Positions 15,459 through 24,163 of a stretch of DNA of 64,000 nt are shown here, one piece after another (position 1 is the first letter of the stretch; every line of letters starts with the position of its first letter). The DNA lies in contig NZ_JARZFX010000005.1 in the NCBI RefSeq assembly GCF_036026595.1, positions 186,001 to 250,000 on the forward strand. The letters are read 5' to 3'. The notes under the pieces are model-generated. The model was not told where the DNA came from, did not search any database, and was given only the letters and a program-made list of their open reading frames with translations. The stretch is from Virgibacillus_P tibetensis (GTDB taxonomy: Bacteria; Bacillota; Bacilli; Bacillales; Amphibacillaceae). Both the position numbers and the translations under genes were made by a program.

Positions 15459-16178
15459 TTATTCCTTACCTAAAGAAAAACCATTGAATAATCGTCCTCC
15501 ATAGGGTTCCAAAACTTCATCGACTAAATTAATAACTTTATCTTTTGCACTACTCCTATAAAATTTATCAAACGCTTCAACAAATTGTTCCGCAAATTTT
15601 GTATCGTGTTCTCTTAATGAACGTACTATCCACTTAGAAGCACCAATCCATTTATTATTGGTTCTTAATACAAATTCACTGACAAGTTCTGCGAGTGTAT
15701 TAGCAATGAAAATTCCTTCTGCTCTATTGCTACAACCAATAAAATCATCAAGGGTGTCCGTAATAAAGTATCGCTTCGTATTTATTATCTCCATTGACCA
15801 CTTTTCTGGACCTTTAGATAATAATTCTTTAGCTTCACTTTTTATCGAGTCAATTATCCCTTTGTCTTTGAGTATTATACCTTCGGACACCATTCGAGGT
15901 AGTGATGGCCTAGCTCGTTTAAAATCACTTGCAAAATATTCTTGATATGAATTTAGGTTATGTGCAAACACTTCTATTGGCCAATCGTATACAATTAATG
16001 ACTCTCTATAAGAAGAGCTATATGTTTTATCAAATATTACTATATCAAGGTCTGATGTTTTTGTTGCTTCGCCACGAACAACGCTCCCTGCTAATAAAGC
16101 TCCATCGCAATACGGAAAATAATTTTCAATAAATTTCCGTGCTGCCTTAACTGGTTCTAATCTGTTAAGATCCCCCAT
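15459..16178 (-). CDS. nucleotidyltransferase-fold protein (aminoglycoside adenylyltransferase-like)
   Basis: ATG 16178 is preferred because AGAGGGG lies about six bases upstream; the longer frame would start inside the repeat element. The 239-residue protein has the polymerase-beta type motif LLAGSVVRGEATKTSDLDIV at about residues 28-47, that is GS-x10-DxD, with the metal-binding Asp pair. A helical C-terminal half follows. Family members transfer nucleotides to antibiotics, proteins or RNA. The similarity is closest to stand-alone NTP_transf_2 proteins of Bacilli; the substrate is unknown. It lies in the cassette-like run with a small membrane protein 61 bp upstream. Confidence 0.75.
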   Translation of the reverse strand: MGDLNRLEPVKAARKFIENYFPYCDGALLAGSVVRGEATKTSDLDIVIFDKTYSSSYRESLIVYDWPIEVFAHNLNSYQEYFASDFKRARPSLPRMVSEGIILKDKGIIDSIKSEAKELLSKGPEKWSMEIINTKRYFITDTLDDFIGCSNRAEGIFIANTLAELVSEFVLRTNNKWIGASKWIVRSLREHDTKFAEQFVEAFDKFYRSSAKDKVINLVDEVLEPYGGRLFNGFSLGKE

Positions 16179-16203
16179 AATTACCCCTCTTTTGTTATTT
16201 ACC

Positions 16204-16239
16204 TTATTAAACATTTGCACCCGTTAGTGCAATAACTAA
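16204..16239 (-). repeat. palindromic intergenic element
   Basis: On the minus strand it reads TTATTGCACTAACGGGTGCA and then AATGTTTAATAAG. It starts directly after the stop codon of the 83-residue membrane protein gene. Confidence 0.75.
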
Positions 16240-16491
16240 TTACTTACTTTGTTTATTTTTCAACAGTGAATTCAAAACCAATATTGTTCCTATAACAATT
16301 TGAATAATACTTAAAATATATGGAAACCAACCCATTATTTCATTAAGCACTGTAGCAAATTTCCCTGGAGGACTGCCCCAACCTGTCATATTTGGAATGT
16401 AAGTTGCAATTGCTAAGTGCATAATACCTAACAAAATTGTACCCGATAAAATTAACAAAGAACCTATATGATAAGACTTGTTTTGATTCAT
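16240..16491 (-). CDS. small membrane protein, two TM segments
   Basis: ATG 16491 has GGGGAGG four bases upstream. The 83-residue protein has two hydrophobic helices (about residues 9-31 and 52-74) joined by a loop with MTGWGSPPGKFATVLNEIMG, and a short basic tail (LLKNKQSK). It resembles uncharacterised small Bacillus membrane proteins. Its role is unknown. Cassette-type elements flank it on both sides. Confidence 0.65.
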   Translation of the reverse strand: MNQNKSYHIGSLLILSGTILLGIMHLAIATYIPNMTGWGSPPGKFATVLNEIMGWFPYILSIIQIVIGTILVLNSLLKNKQSK

Positions 16492-16610
16492 ATTTCCTCC
16501 CCTTTTTCCTTAGTAAAAGCTCAATAACTTTATACTCTATTGATTACATAATATTCCAAACATTATATTGATAATTCCAGATGAAATAGGAGATCAAATT
16601 TAAAGTACAC

Positions 16611-16644
16611 CTTGTTTAACTATCGCAGCAGTTAGTTCAACAAG
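16611..16644 (-). repeat. palindromic intergenic element, best hairpin
   Basis: The arms CTTGTTTAACTA and TAGTTCAACAAG pair at 11 of 12 positions around a 10-base loop that carries the core. No U-run follows, so it is not an ordinary terminator. Confidence 0.8.
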
Positions 16645-17323
16645 ATTTTATATTATGGCTTAATTTATCTACAATTAAAGGAAGTTCCTTCAAATCCTCC
16701 ACTATGAAATCTGCTTTAACGTTATCCCATTGATAATCTCTTTTCCATACACATTTCATACCAACATTTTGAGCAGCCTTTACATCTTTTTCTGGATGAT
16801 CGCCAACAAATATACTTTCAGATGGTAAAACATTAAGTTTATCTAGGGCTGTTTGGAATATTTGAGGTTCAGGTTTTTTTGTTCCTTCCCATTCAGATAT
16901 AAGAATTGTTTTAAAGTATTTTTCAATACCTAAAGCCTTAACATTATCCATTTGGAACTGTCCTTTTCCATTAGTAATCATTCCAAGAACAATATTTTTA
17001 TTTATTAATTTTTCTAACGTACTAATGAGATTAGGGAAAGGAACACAACTTTCTTTAAATTGACTGATATAGTCTTGAAGTAATTCATCCCCCGTCAAAC
17101 CTGTAATGTCAAATTCATCCACTAAATGTTGATACACTTTATCCTTCCAAACATACCCCCTATTATCAAGTTCAATAAACCTTGTTATGTATTTATCCTT
17201 TGGAATATGATTTAACCATTTATTTAGTCGCTGGTATTGCTTTTCAATAAAAACTTTTATTGACGCATCTCGGTTTAACAAAGTTCCATCTAAATCAAAT
17301 ACAACAGCTCTTATAATGTTCAT
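16637..17323 (-). CDS. HAD-family hydrolase (subclass IA phosphatase)
   Basis: The ATG at 17323 gives a 228-residue protein starting MNIIRAVVFDLDGTLL; a TTG at 17335 is the alternative. All four HAD motifs are visible: DLDGT near the N-terminus, ITNG near 115-118, the KKPEPQIF lysine near 150, and FVGDHPEKD near 175. The cap lies in the first third. The family dephosphorylates small phosphorylated metabolites; the exact substrate cannot be read from the sequence. The enzyme appears intact. It sits in the cassette-like run between a GNAT acetyltransferase and a small membrane protein, each separated by a repeat element. Confidence 0.85.
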   Translation of the reverse strand: MNIIRAVVFDLDGTLLNRDASIKVFIEKQYQRLNKWLNHIPKDKYITRFIELDNRGYVWKDKVYQHLVDEFDITGLTGDELLQDYISQFKESCVPFPNLISTLEKLINKNIVLGMITNGKGQFQMDNVKALGIEKYFKTILISEWEGTKKPEPQIFQTALDKLNVLPSESIFVGDHPEKDVKAAQNVGMKCVWKRDYQWDNVKADFIVEDLKELPLIVDKLSHNIKSC

Positions 17324-17367
17324 CCACTCCCCCAATAGGTTATAAATTATGCTTTATATGATAAAAT

Positions 17368-17436
17368 CTTCTTCAACTAATCAGCACAATAAGCGACTGT
17401 CCTTATTTAACAATCCCACCCAGTTAGTTCGACAAG
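17368..17436 (-). repeat. two palindromic intergenic elements in one gap
   Basis: On the minus strand: CTTGTCGAACTAACTGGGTG with TTAAATAAGG (17401-17436), then a weaker CTTATTGTGCTGATTAGTTG copy (17368-17393). They fill the gap between the HAD and GNAT genes. Confidence 0.7.
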
Positions 17437-17437
17437 A

Positions 17438-17974
17438 CTAAAAACTTCTTGTTTCTAACCATTCATCTTCTAAAATACTCATTTCCCACAAATTCCAATA
17501 TTCATCATTATTTTTTCCTGTGTCCCTTAGTAATCCCTCTTTGATAAAACCCGCCTTTTCATAACAAGCAATTGCAGATACATTGAAATCAAACACACCA
17601 AGACTAACTCTATGTAATTTAAGTTCATCAAATGCCACTTTGAGAATTTCTTTCATCAATAGTTTACCTATTCCTTTACCCCTGACATTTTTATCACCAA
17701 CTAATACTTTTCCCACTCGTGCAGATTTGTTTATTCTATCAATTTTCCCCAAAGAAATATGACCAATTACATCTCCAGTTTCTTTACTTATTACTTTATA
17801 AACCAAAGTATCAGTGTTATCAATATTGGCATTCTCAATGTATTTTTCTAATTGATATTCAGTTAAGGGATATGAGAAAGCAGGTCCTCCCCATTGAAGT
17901 AAAAACTGAGGTGAATCAATCCAATCAATAAGCTGTTTGAAATCTGTACGTTCAAAATATTTTAGTTCGACCAT
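17438..17974 (-). CDS. GNAT-family N-acetyltransferase (RimJ/RimL-like)
   Basis: ATG 17974 has AAAGGAG nine bases upstream. The 178-residue protein has a full GNAT fold: DVIGHISLG (strand 4), VGDKNVRGKGIGKLLMKE with the RGKGIG acetyl-CoA loop at about residues 98-103, and FNVSAIACYEKAGF near the C-terminus. The DWIDSPQFLLQWGGP-type start is common in RimJ/RimL-like enzymes that acetylate amines, amino acids or protein N-termini. The substrate is unknown. It is a member of the cassette-like run. Confidence 0.85.
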   Translation of the reverse strand: MVELKYFERTDFKQLIDWIDSPQFLLQWGGPAFSYPLTEYQLEKYIENANIDNTDTLVYKVISKETGDVIGHISLGKIDRINKSARVGKVLVGDKNVRGKGIGKLLMKEILKVAFDELKLHRVSLGVFDFNVSAIACYEKAGFIKEGLLRDTGKNNDEYWNLWEMSILEDEWLETRSF

Positions 17975-18022
17975 TAGAACTTCTCCTTTACTTTGTTTTT
18001 TCTAGTCTTATTATATAATAAA

Positions 18023-18058
18023 ATCTTCAACTAAACTGCCCCGTTTGTTTAACATCAT
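18023..18058 (-). repeat. palindromic intergenic element
   Basis: On the minus strand it reads GTTAAACAAACGGGGCAGTT followed by TAGTTGAAGAT. It is a canonical copy immediately downstream of the 126-residue membrane protein gene. Confidence 0.8.
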
Positions 18059-18059
18059 A

Positions 18060-18440
18060 TTATTTCATTAGTTCGGAAAAAAACCTTCTAATATCATCTG
18101 GTAATTCCTCTACTGCAAGAACTTTTAATCTCTCAGTTCCAGGAGATGTCATAATTAGATAAGACTTATTGTTATAATCAAATATCGTAAATTGTCCCAC
18201 TTGTTTCGCTGTGTTACCTTGAATATAGTTGAAATCTTCTTCTGCAAAATTATTTTCATATCCATCTAAGAGCAGCTTTTGCACATCTTCAAAATTATCT
18301 GCAAAAGTCAGTTCTCGGTACAGTTCAAGAGAGTTTTTAGGTGTAAAAAAATATACATAATACAATGAACCACCAACTATTATTAATACTATGACTAAGA
18401 AAATAATCCAATCTTTTAATTTCTTTTTCTTTGTGACCAT
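18060..18440 (-). CDS. hypothetical membrane-anchored protein, 126 aa
   Basis: ATG 18440 is preferred: GGGGGG lies six bases upstream, and the product starts with MVTKKKKLKDW and one hydrophobic helix (about residues 12-32). The frame continues upstream to 18494 without a site. The rest (about 95 residues) should lie outside the membrane. It is acidic, with a beta-like segment QFTIFDYNNKSYLIMTSPG. It resembles small extracellular regulatory domains of Bacillaceae, but the family was not identified. It is the first gene of the cassette-like run. Confidence 0.6.
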   Translation of the reverse strand: MVTKKKKLKDWIIFLVIVLIIVGGSLYYVYFFTPKNSLELYRELTFADNFEDVQKLLLDGYENNFAEEDFNYIQGNTAKQVGQFTIFDYNNKSYLIMTSPGTERLKVLAVEELPDDIRRFFSELMK

Positions 18441-19003
18441 CAAATCCCCCCTATTTTTCTCCTCCAATAATCCTGCCCCTATAGATAAATTCAAAAAAAA
18501 AGAGTGTATCTCCTTCTTTCTCCTTCTTAAACTAAACTGCCCTATAGTTTAAGTACATTCCTTCACAATATCTATATTCACTTCCATTTTACTATATATT
18601 CCAAATAGTTATAACCCAACTCTAGCATATTTAATCTTGATTCTCCCCTTTTCTTTTACCTTGCCTTTTAAATCTCAAGGCAATGGAATTCATAGAAGAG
18701 AGAAGGGACAGGATTAGGGAGGTTAATAACACTTACCATTATGTATTTAATTTTTCAGAGGATAAAACTATATAATTAGAGTGGTTAACGTAAACACGCA
18801 AAAGATTACGCTTCGCTGGAGGAAATAAGCTAGATCATTTCTCCGTATTTAGTGTATTTGAGGTGTAGATCATCTTAGTTAGTTACCAGGTAAAACCTAT
18901 GTGGTCGGTTGTTCCACATAAGCTCCCCCATATAAGATGAAAAAATTGTCCACTATTAATAGAGATAACCAACTACAAAATATACTTCATAACCAACCAG
19001 AAT
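18441..19003. other. intergenic stretch upstream of the cassette-like run
   Basis: It holds one palindromic element (18522-18556). Otherwise it is AT-rich with no supportable gene. It separates the run from the terminator of the replication gene. Confidence 0.5.
18522..18556 (-). repeat. palindromic intergenic element, outermost copy
   Basis: The perfect 9-bp arms CTTAAACTA and TAGTTTAAG flank a loop with GGGCAGTT (minus strand). It lies upstream of the first gene of the run, so the run has an element at both ends. Confidence 0.75.
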
Positions 19004-19045
19004 AAAAAACGAAGGCCAGCCTATTGAAGGGAGCCTTCGCTTTTT
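19004..19045 (-). terminator. rho-independent terminator of the replication gene
   Basis: The arms CGAAGGC (19010-19016) and GCCTTCG (19033-19039) are followed on the minus strand by a T-run. It overlaps the last codons of the gene ending at 19021. Confidence 0.75.
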
Positions 19046-20658
19046 AATTCTATGATCCGTCTTTGTAGTGTCTTAGGGTGAATCCTCAATATATTACATA
19101 TATCTTTTTTCTTCAAACCTTCATCTAAAAGGCTTTTTATTTTTTGTTTTTCTACCTCGATTAATGCCCGTTTACTGATGTTTGGGTCTCCGTATGTGTC
19201 TTCTCTATACTGTCTTACCTTCTTCACCCTGTTCCTTCGTTTTTTCTCTGTATCGCTTATAATTGTCTCCAACTTCATTTTTTCTTCCATTTCTGGAGTA
19301 ATGCAGAGCCATTCTAAAATTGTTTCGTTTTTATAAAAGTACTGTTTACGCTCTACATTTCGGGTATTTTGTTCGATGAGGTGTGATTTTAGTGGGATTT
19401 TAAAGTGGTCATTTATTTCAAGCATTAAGTTCTTGGCTTCCATAGGGGTATATCCAGCCGAAAGAGCATGTGATCTGACCATGAAGCATAAGAACTTTCT
19501 TCCATCCAAGTCTCCATTAAAGTACTCGACAATCCGGAAGTAATCTCTTAATCTTTTTTTGTTGAGGGTAAAAGTATTAAGAAGAGGGACGACCTTGTCT
19601 TTATTCTTTGTCTTTGATTTCCATTCCAAGTACCAATCTGGTAGTGGATCTAGCCATTTCTCTTTTATCTCTTCTATCTCATACTCATAGCCAAACTGCT
19701 TAATTTGGATTGTGCTGCCATCTTTGCTATTGATACTGCCTGCAATTCGTCCATGAGACGTGATAGGTTGAGCTTCCGCCCCATAATTGGATAATCTTTT
19801 GGCAAACACTTTTGAAATCCTTCTTGCTATATTCTTTGATGCTTCGGAACCTTTTTTCACGTATAGGTCCTTAATTTTGAATAGCAATCTTAGTTGGTGA
19901 CCATATTCAATAGCTGATGGATACGGAATTGTGTTCCCAACCTCAGATTCAAGAATTGACTGCCATACTTGCTGAGGTGACTTTCCCTTGTGCTTTGAAC
20001 TTTTTCTGTAATCTACATCTATCTGTATCAAAGGGATAGAGAACACATTCTCATCCGTTGCACTTTTCATTGTTTTGTAAGTGGACAGGGAATACATAAG
20101 GTCTACATTACGACTAAAAGTGTAGGAGTGTAAAATTGCGGAGAGCTTTATCTTATCTTTAAGGGTATCTATTGGATAGAAGTAGGTATCCTTAGTCTCC
20201 TTGTTCAAAAGATGAACAAAAACATCGGCATCAGTATCAAAAGCAAATGAAAAGAAATTGGCCATTTGAGAAATGTTTTTACTCTGACTCTCAGTTACCC
20301 TAACAGTGGTTTTTGGGGAAATAGTAGATTCAGTCGATTTAGTGGATTTCTTATTTTTCTTATTTCTATTCTTCTCTGTTAATTGTAATCGCTTATAAAC
20401 ATAATGTCGATGTTCGAAAAAACCATACCTCTTTAGCAGCCTGTCAACATCTTCAGTTGAAAGGCCAATCATTATCTCCAATAAGTCGTCTACGCTCCTT
20501 GGTTTGTAAACACAATATACTTTCTTCGTCTTTTGATCATATGTAGGAATCATATTTGGATATTTAATCAATTTTTCCTTATGGTTTTTATGATATTCCG
20601 CAATGGCTCGTTCAGATTCTGAATCTTGATTATGAAATAATTGCTCGGCTAAACTCAC
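19021..20658 (-). CDS. plasmid-type replication protein, primase-like with C-terminal HTH
   Basis: GTG 20658 has AAAGGAGG ten bases upstream. The 545-residue protein has a charged N-terminus and a central domain (about 130-340) with the order of an archaeo-eukaryotic primase-like fold: PLIQIDVDYRKSSKHKG (DxD type), then SAIEYGHQLRLLFK, then HGRIAGSINSKDG. A helical segment follows, and the C-terminus is a resolvase-like HTH (GLKKKDICNILRIHPKTLQR). The layout suits a replication initiator or primase of a theta-type plasmid or integrated element. Motif assignment is by eye. No partition genes or integrase are adjacent. It supports a plasmid origin for part of the accessory region. Confidence 0.6.
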   Translation of the reverse strand: MSLAEQLFHNQDSESERAIAEYHKNHKEKLIKYPNMIPTYDQKTKKVYCVYKPRSVDDLLEIMIGLSTEDVDRLLKRYGFFEHRHYVYKRLQLTEKNRNKKNKKSTKSTESTISPKTTVRVTESQSKNISQMANFFSFAFDTDADVFVHLLNKETKDTYFYPIDTLKDKIKLSAILHSYTFSRNVDLMYSLSTYKTMKSATDENVFSIPLIQIDVDYRKSSKHKGKSPQQVWQSILESEVGNTIPYPSAIEYGHQLRLLFKIKDLYVKKGSEASKNIARRISKVFAKRLSNYGAEAQPITSHGRIAGSINSKDGSTIQIKQFGYEYEIEEIKEKWLDPLPDWYLEWKSKTKNKDKVVPLLNTFTLNKKRLRDYFRIVEYFNGDLDGRKFLCFMVRSHALSAGYTPMEAKNLMLEINDHFKIPLKSHLIEQNTRNVERKQYFYKNETILEWLCITPEMEEKMKLETIISDTEKKRRNRVKKVRQYREDTYGDPNISKRALIEVEKQKIKSLLDEGLKKKDICNILRIHPKTLQRRIIELKSEGSLQ

Positions 20659-21375
20659 AATATAAAAACCTCCTTTTTATAGAAAATCATAGATGACTTC
20701 TAATGCTCTATTTGTTTTGTCTTTATTCTACTTGCTCATGACTATGGTTTTACCTCTATACACGTCTTAGGAGGTTCTAATAGTTCCTTAGATAAAAACT
20801 TATTTAATCAAAAGGTTTATGGGAAAATATTTATTCCTTTATAGAAGATGATATAATAGAGACCAGCTTTAAGACGCTGATCAGATTAGCGGAACATACT
20901 ATGATTAGGACATTTTAAATGTGTTAAGAGTAAAGAGTGGGAACTTCATTGAAGTTTTACAACAAACAGGAGACTCACCTGGATTATGTAACAAGTCGAA
21001 CAAGTCGAATTACTCCTGATTTCCTTATAAACACTTATCCTTATTTAATTTGACAAAGTATCAACAACAGGATCTGAACATCCAAATGTTTTTTGCTTTT
21101 CCATTACGCATACATCCGCAATCATATATTCAACGTTTGTTACTTTTGCCATCGTTGTACGGTGTGAGCCTTTGTCGGCAATATAGAGTGATTGTAATTT
21201 TAATCTCTCCAATCAGTTTAATCTTCATATGAATTAAATTTTAAATGCTTGATAGATTCCTAACAATACTCCTTAAAAATGCATACTTTAAGATAAAATA
21301 TTTAAAGAATACTGTGGAGGAAAAGAGGAAGTAATTCCTTCCCCTTTTCCTCAAATGCTACCATTTTACTTCACA
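20659..21375. other. 717-bp stretch upstream of the replication gene
   Basis: No gene is supported. It should contain the promoter and possibly the origin or copy-control region of the replication gene. A 9-bp direct repeat (AACAAGTCG, near 20991-21008) and AT-rich blocks are visible, but no regular iteron array was found. Confidence 0.45.
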
Positions 21376-22056
21376 TTATTTTATGTACACTGTCATCCAA
21401 TGTCCATCTCCAAAGAAAAATCGGATATTTTCTCTATCAAACCCATTGTCCTCTAGTACACCTTTAATGTAATCTATTAAATCTTTACCGTTTATCTTCG
21501 CATTAACATCCCGGACCTCCATAGTGATTTCATTTTCTCCGTATTCAACATACTGTTGTATAAAATCACCCAACGACTCAATTACTACCGATGCTAGACT
21601 TTTATTCGTCACTGATTTCTCCTTTGTAACCTTTGGAAATAGTACAAAACTTGCTTTTCTTGATGGAAACTTCAACTTTTTGGTATCAAGAAATTTCTTT
21701 ATTTTTTCATGATTAGCACCATTCTCTGGGATAGGTAAAGATGCTATGATTCTTTCACAATCATCAACCGTTTCAACATCACCAGCAGCTATGACCTCAA
21801 AATACTCACTAGCGACAGGTTTATACATTTCTTCATACACACCATGGAATGTCGCTTTATCTATATTTTGATCAAGGTAAACCATATCCAAAGGGTCATA
21901 GTAAACCACTGTAAAGCCTGTTCCAACCTTATTCAAATTGACTAAGATTAGACTCCAATTAACCAGTCTACATATAAATGTATTTCCTGATTTCATTGCT
22001 TTAATTGCACTTTCATAACCATTATCTAATTTGTTTACAACCATTTTTGTGCTCAT
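21376..22056 (-). CDS. hypothetical protein, 226 aa
   Basis: ATG 22056 has GGAGG seven to eight bases upstream. The family is not recognised. The protein is soluble, with a possible beta-rich N-terminal half (LVNWSLILVNLNKVGTGFTV), an acidic helical middle, and an FFGDGHWMTVYIK ending. There is no signal peptide. It is the first of three minus-strand genes (22889 to 21376) with gaps of 49 and 118 bp that may be co-transcribed. This group could be a small accessory operon of unknown role. Confidence 0.55.
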   Translation of the reverse strand: MSTKMVVNKLDNGYESAIKAMKSGNTFICRLVNWSLILVNLNKVGTGFTVVYYDPLDMVYLDQNIDKATFHGVYEEMYKPVASEYFEVIAAGDVETVDDCERIIASLPIPENGANHEKIKKFLDTKKLKFPSRKASFVLFPKVTKEKSVTNKSLASVVIESLGDFIQQYVEYGENEITMEVRDVNAKINGKDLIDYIKGVLEDNGFDRENIRFFFGDGHWMTVYIK

Positions 22057-22174
22057 TTCAAATCCTCCATTTTATTTTTATATGAATCCAAGATAACTGA
22101 TTTGCAGCTCCTACTTTCATTTGTGTAACACTCGCTCGGCTACTACTACTCACTTCTTAGTTCATTATTTTGTT

Positions 22175-22573
22175 CTAAGATTGAATTGTTAGCTTTTCTA
22201 TCTCTTTCATGTATTCGTTTATATCACATTCTAGCTTCTCAACATACTGCTGAACTTCTCCCAAATTTAGAATTCTTCCAGTCGGTATATATTTTGGGTG
22301 TTCGGTGGTGTACATTAGTAAATATTTATCTTTAACAGTAACATCATCTATTTCCTGAATTCTAAATATTTCTTGATATTCGAATGGGTAATCCGTGTAC
22401 CAACCCGAACCATCAAATTCATCCAAGCTCACTGACTTGGACTCGACTTTTATGATGGTTTTTTTCATATATTCACTAAGCTCCAATATGTCTCCATCAC
22501 AATATTCATATACTAGCCTCAATTCCAAGTCTTCTTGATCCGCAAAGGTTTCATCATTAAAATCATAGATCAA
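22175..22573 (-). CDS. hypothetical acidic protein, 132 aa
   Basis: The start is a TTG at 22573, with GGGGAGG 12-13 bases upstream. The product is acidic, with alternating strands and helices (FEYQEIFRIQEIDDV and KYLLMYTTEHPKY) and a helical C-terminus. No family is recognised. It lies between two other hypothetical genes in the same direction, suggesting one transcript. Confidence 0.55.
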   Translation of the reverse strand: MIYDFNDETFADQEDLELRLVYEYCDGDILELSEYMKKTIIKVESKSVSLDEFDGSGWYTDYPFEYQEIFRIQEIDDVTVKDKYLLMYTTEHPKYIPTGRILNLGEVQQYVEKLECDINEYMKEIEKLTIQS

Positions 22574-22622
22574 AACCTTTTCAACCTCCCCATATCCTTC
22601 AGTAAAATGTGTTTCAGCATTT

Positions 22623-22889
22623 TTATATCTTAAAATTGAAGAAAACTTTCATATCACCTTTATCACCACGGCTAAAATTAGGATGAACCTTTTCATATTG
22701 GATTAGTTTATCCATGAGTTCATCGTTATCCACCTTATCTACATTGACTCCCTTGATTGTCATAGTGTAATCACCCAAGTAAACTGCTTCTGAAATCTCA
22801 TTTGCATTTATCACATAGGACAAATCTTCTTTAGCCCAACGATTATAACTGTCATACCAGAGGGTAAACTCTATCATTTCCTTATCCAT
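22623..22889 (-). CDS. hypothetical protein, 88 aa
   Basis: ATG 22889 has TTGGAGG six to seven bases upstream. A small soluble acidic protein with aromatic N-terminal residues (FTLWYDSYNRWAKEDLSYV) and FFNFKI at the end. Family and function are unknown. It is probably the first gene of the 21376-22889 group. Confidence 0.55.
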   Translation of the reverse strand: MDKEMIEFTLWYDSYNRWAKEDLSYVINANEISEAVYLGDYTMTIKGVNVDKVDNDELMDKLIQYEKVHPNFSRGDKGDMKVFFNFKI

Positions 22890-23033
22890 TTCAATTCCTC
22901 CAACTTTTATTATTTACAATGTAAATCCAGGAAACTTACAATCTGACCTTCCTTTCATTGCTCTAGCTTCTTGAATTCTATTTTCTATTGTATATAGGCA
23001 ATGGTGTATAATGGTGACGTGGCAAGTCACAAA

Positions 23034-23073
23034 TTAATACTTTTATTTCGGAGTTAATACTTTTATTTCGGAG
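23034..23073 (+). repeat. perfect 20-bp tandem duplication containing a ribosome binding site
   Basis: TTAATACTTTTATTTCGGAG occurs twice in direct succession (23034-23053 and 23054-23073) immediately before ATG 23082. The second copy supplies the GGAGG used for translation. A TATAAT at about 23007-23012 may be the -10 box. Confidence 0.85.
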
Positions 23074-23081
23074 GAATTTAT

Positions 23082-23636
23082 ATGAAAAATAACTTTAGTG
23101 ATGTTAAAGCTGAGTTAGATTTATTTATAAAAAACAATAAGATTATTGATTTAGTCAACTCTCTCAATATTCCTGATGATTTCAATAGTCCGAAAGTAGA
23201 AGATAAACCAAATGCGATTTTCAGAAAAATTCATGGGGATTTTTCTATAGAATTAGATAAACGGGTAGAAAAGGCAAGAAAAGCACAAACAATCGGAGAA
23301 TATGTGGCAAACTTATATGAGGAAAAAGGAAAAGAGGACCCAAAACTTATTGGCAGGACTACTATGACGGGCATAAATAAAGAATATAAATCTAAATTAA
23401 TAAATAACCGCATTCATCCTGCCAAAGACAAGTTGTTGCGTTTAGCTATAGCATTCAAATTAAACACGGAGGAAACCGAAAGGTTATTAAGAATGGCTGG
23501 ATGGTCGCTGGCCGAAGAAAATACTGTTTTTGACACTATCCTTGCTTTCTTTATTGAAAAAGGTGTTTATAAAATCACTGAGATTGATGAGTATTTAGAC
23601 GAGTATAATGAACCAGTTATGTTTTCAATAAAATAG
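23082..23636 (+). CDS. helix-turn-helix-like protein, paralogue of the pseudogene at 24158
   Basis: ATG 23082 has a strong GGAGG eight bases upstream. The 184-residue protein has an N-terminal helical part and a conserved-looking C-terminal two thirds: TMTGINKEYKSKLINNRIHP, then DKLLRLAIAFKLNTEETERL and GWSL. This resembles the helical core of XRE-type regulators. It is the only plus-strand gene in this stretch. A 5'-truncated relative lies 0.5 kb downstream. The duplicated leader may alter its translation. It could be a phage- or plasmid-type repressor; function is unproven. Confidence 0.6.
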   Translation: MKNNFSDVKAELDLFIKNNKIIDLVNSLNIPDDFNSPKVEDKPNAIFRKIHGDFSIELDKRVEKARKAQTIGEYVANLYEEKGKEDPKLIGRTTMTGINKEYKSKLINNRIHPAKDKLLRLAIAFKLNTEETERLLRMAGWSLAEENTVFDTILAFFIEKGVYKITEIDEYLDEYNEPVMFSIK

Positions 23637-23899
23637 TAGCAACAAGTTTTGCAACAAGGAGCCAACCATCCATGGATTAGCTCCTTTAATAAATTTATTA
23701 CCATTAGAACATCGAATTTATTTTTTATATATGGAAAAATTAGGAGAATAGTAAAAACCCACGAGACGCTATCAAAGGTCAAATAAACATCGGAGTACAT
23801 AATGTTTCGACCATTCTTCTCTCCGTCCCTTTCCCGCTTCGAAACTAACTTAGTTTCAAGAGAGTATGTAGGATAACTAATTTGCAGGTAAATATTTAT

Positions 23900-24163
23900 T
23901 TATCCCTTTTTACTATTACTCCTTCTGTTCTTATAGTCCGAAAAAGAAACAACATTGCTTGAAGGTGTTTCATCACTATTACCTATATGCTTCTCCTCCA
24001 TCTTTTTCAGATAATTACAAGGAATAGATAAGTCAAACTGAACAATAACTTGGCCTTTATCATTAACTATTAGAAAGTCGCCCAATTCTTCATCTTCCAT
24101 AATTGGGTAAACACGATTCATAGTAAGATTCTCAACATATTCTCCAGCTAACATGAGGTCCAA
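23900..24163 (-). CDS. hypothetical protein, 87 aa
   Basis: The frame begins at TTG 24163, or at ATG 24154 (MLAGEYVENL); neither has a good ribosome binding site. The core MEDEELGDFLIVNDKGQVIV looks like a real small domain, followed by a Ser/Lys-rich tail. It abuts the truncated pseudogene on the other strand, so its 5' end and promoter may have been lost in the same rearrangement. Confidence 0.45.
   Translation of the reverse strand: MDLMLAGEYVENLTMNRVYPIMEDEELGDFLIVNDKGQVIVQFDLSIPCNYLKKMEEKHIGNSDETPSSNVVSFSDYKNRRSNSKKG

Noticed and set aside
14653..18556. The intergenic palindromes as ordinary rho-independent terminators
   Set aside because: They lack a U-run and conserve the loop and core sequence rather than a GC-rich stem; true terminators elsewhere in the window look different.
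14653..18556. The array as a classical integron
   Set aside because: No integron integrase gene, no attI, and the elements do not match the attC consensus by eye.
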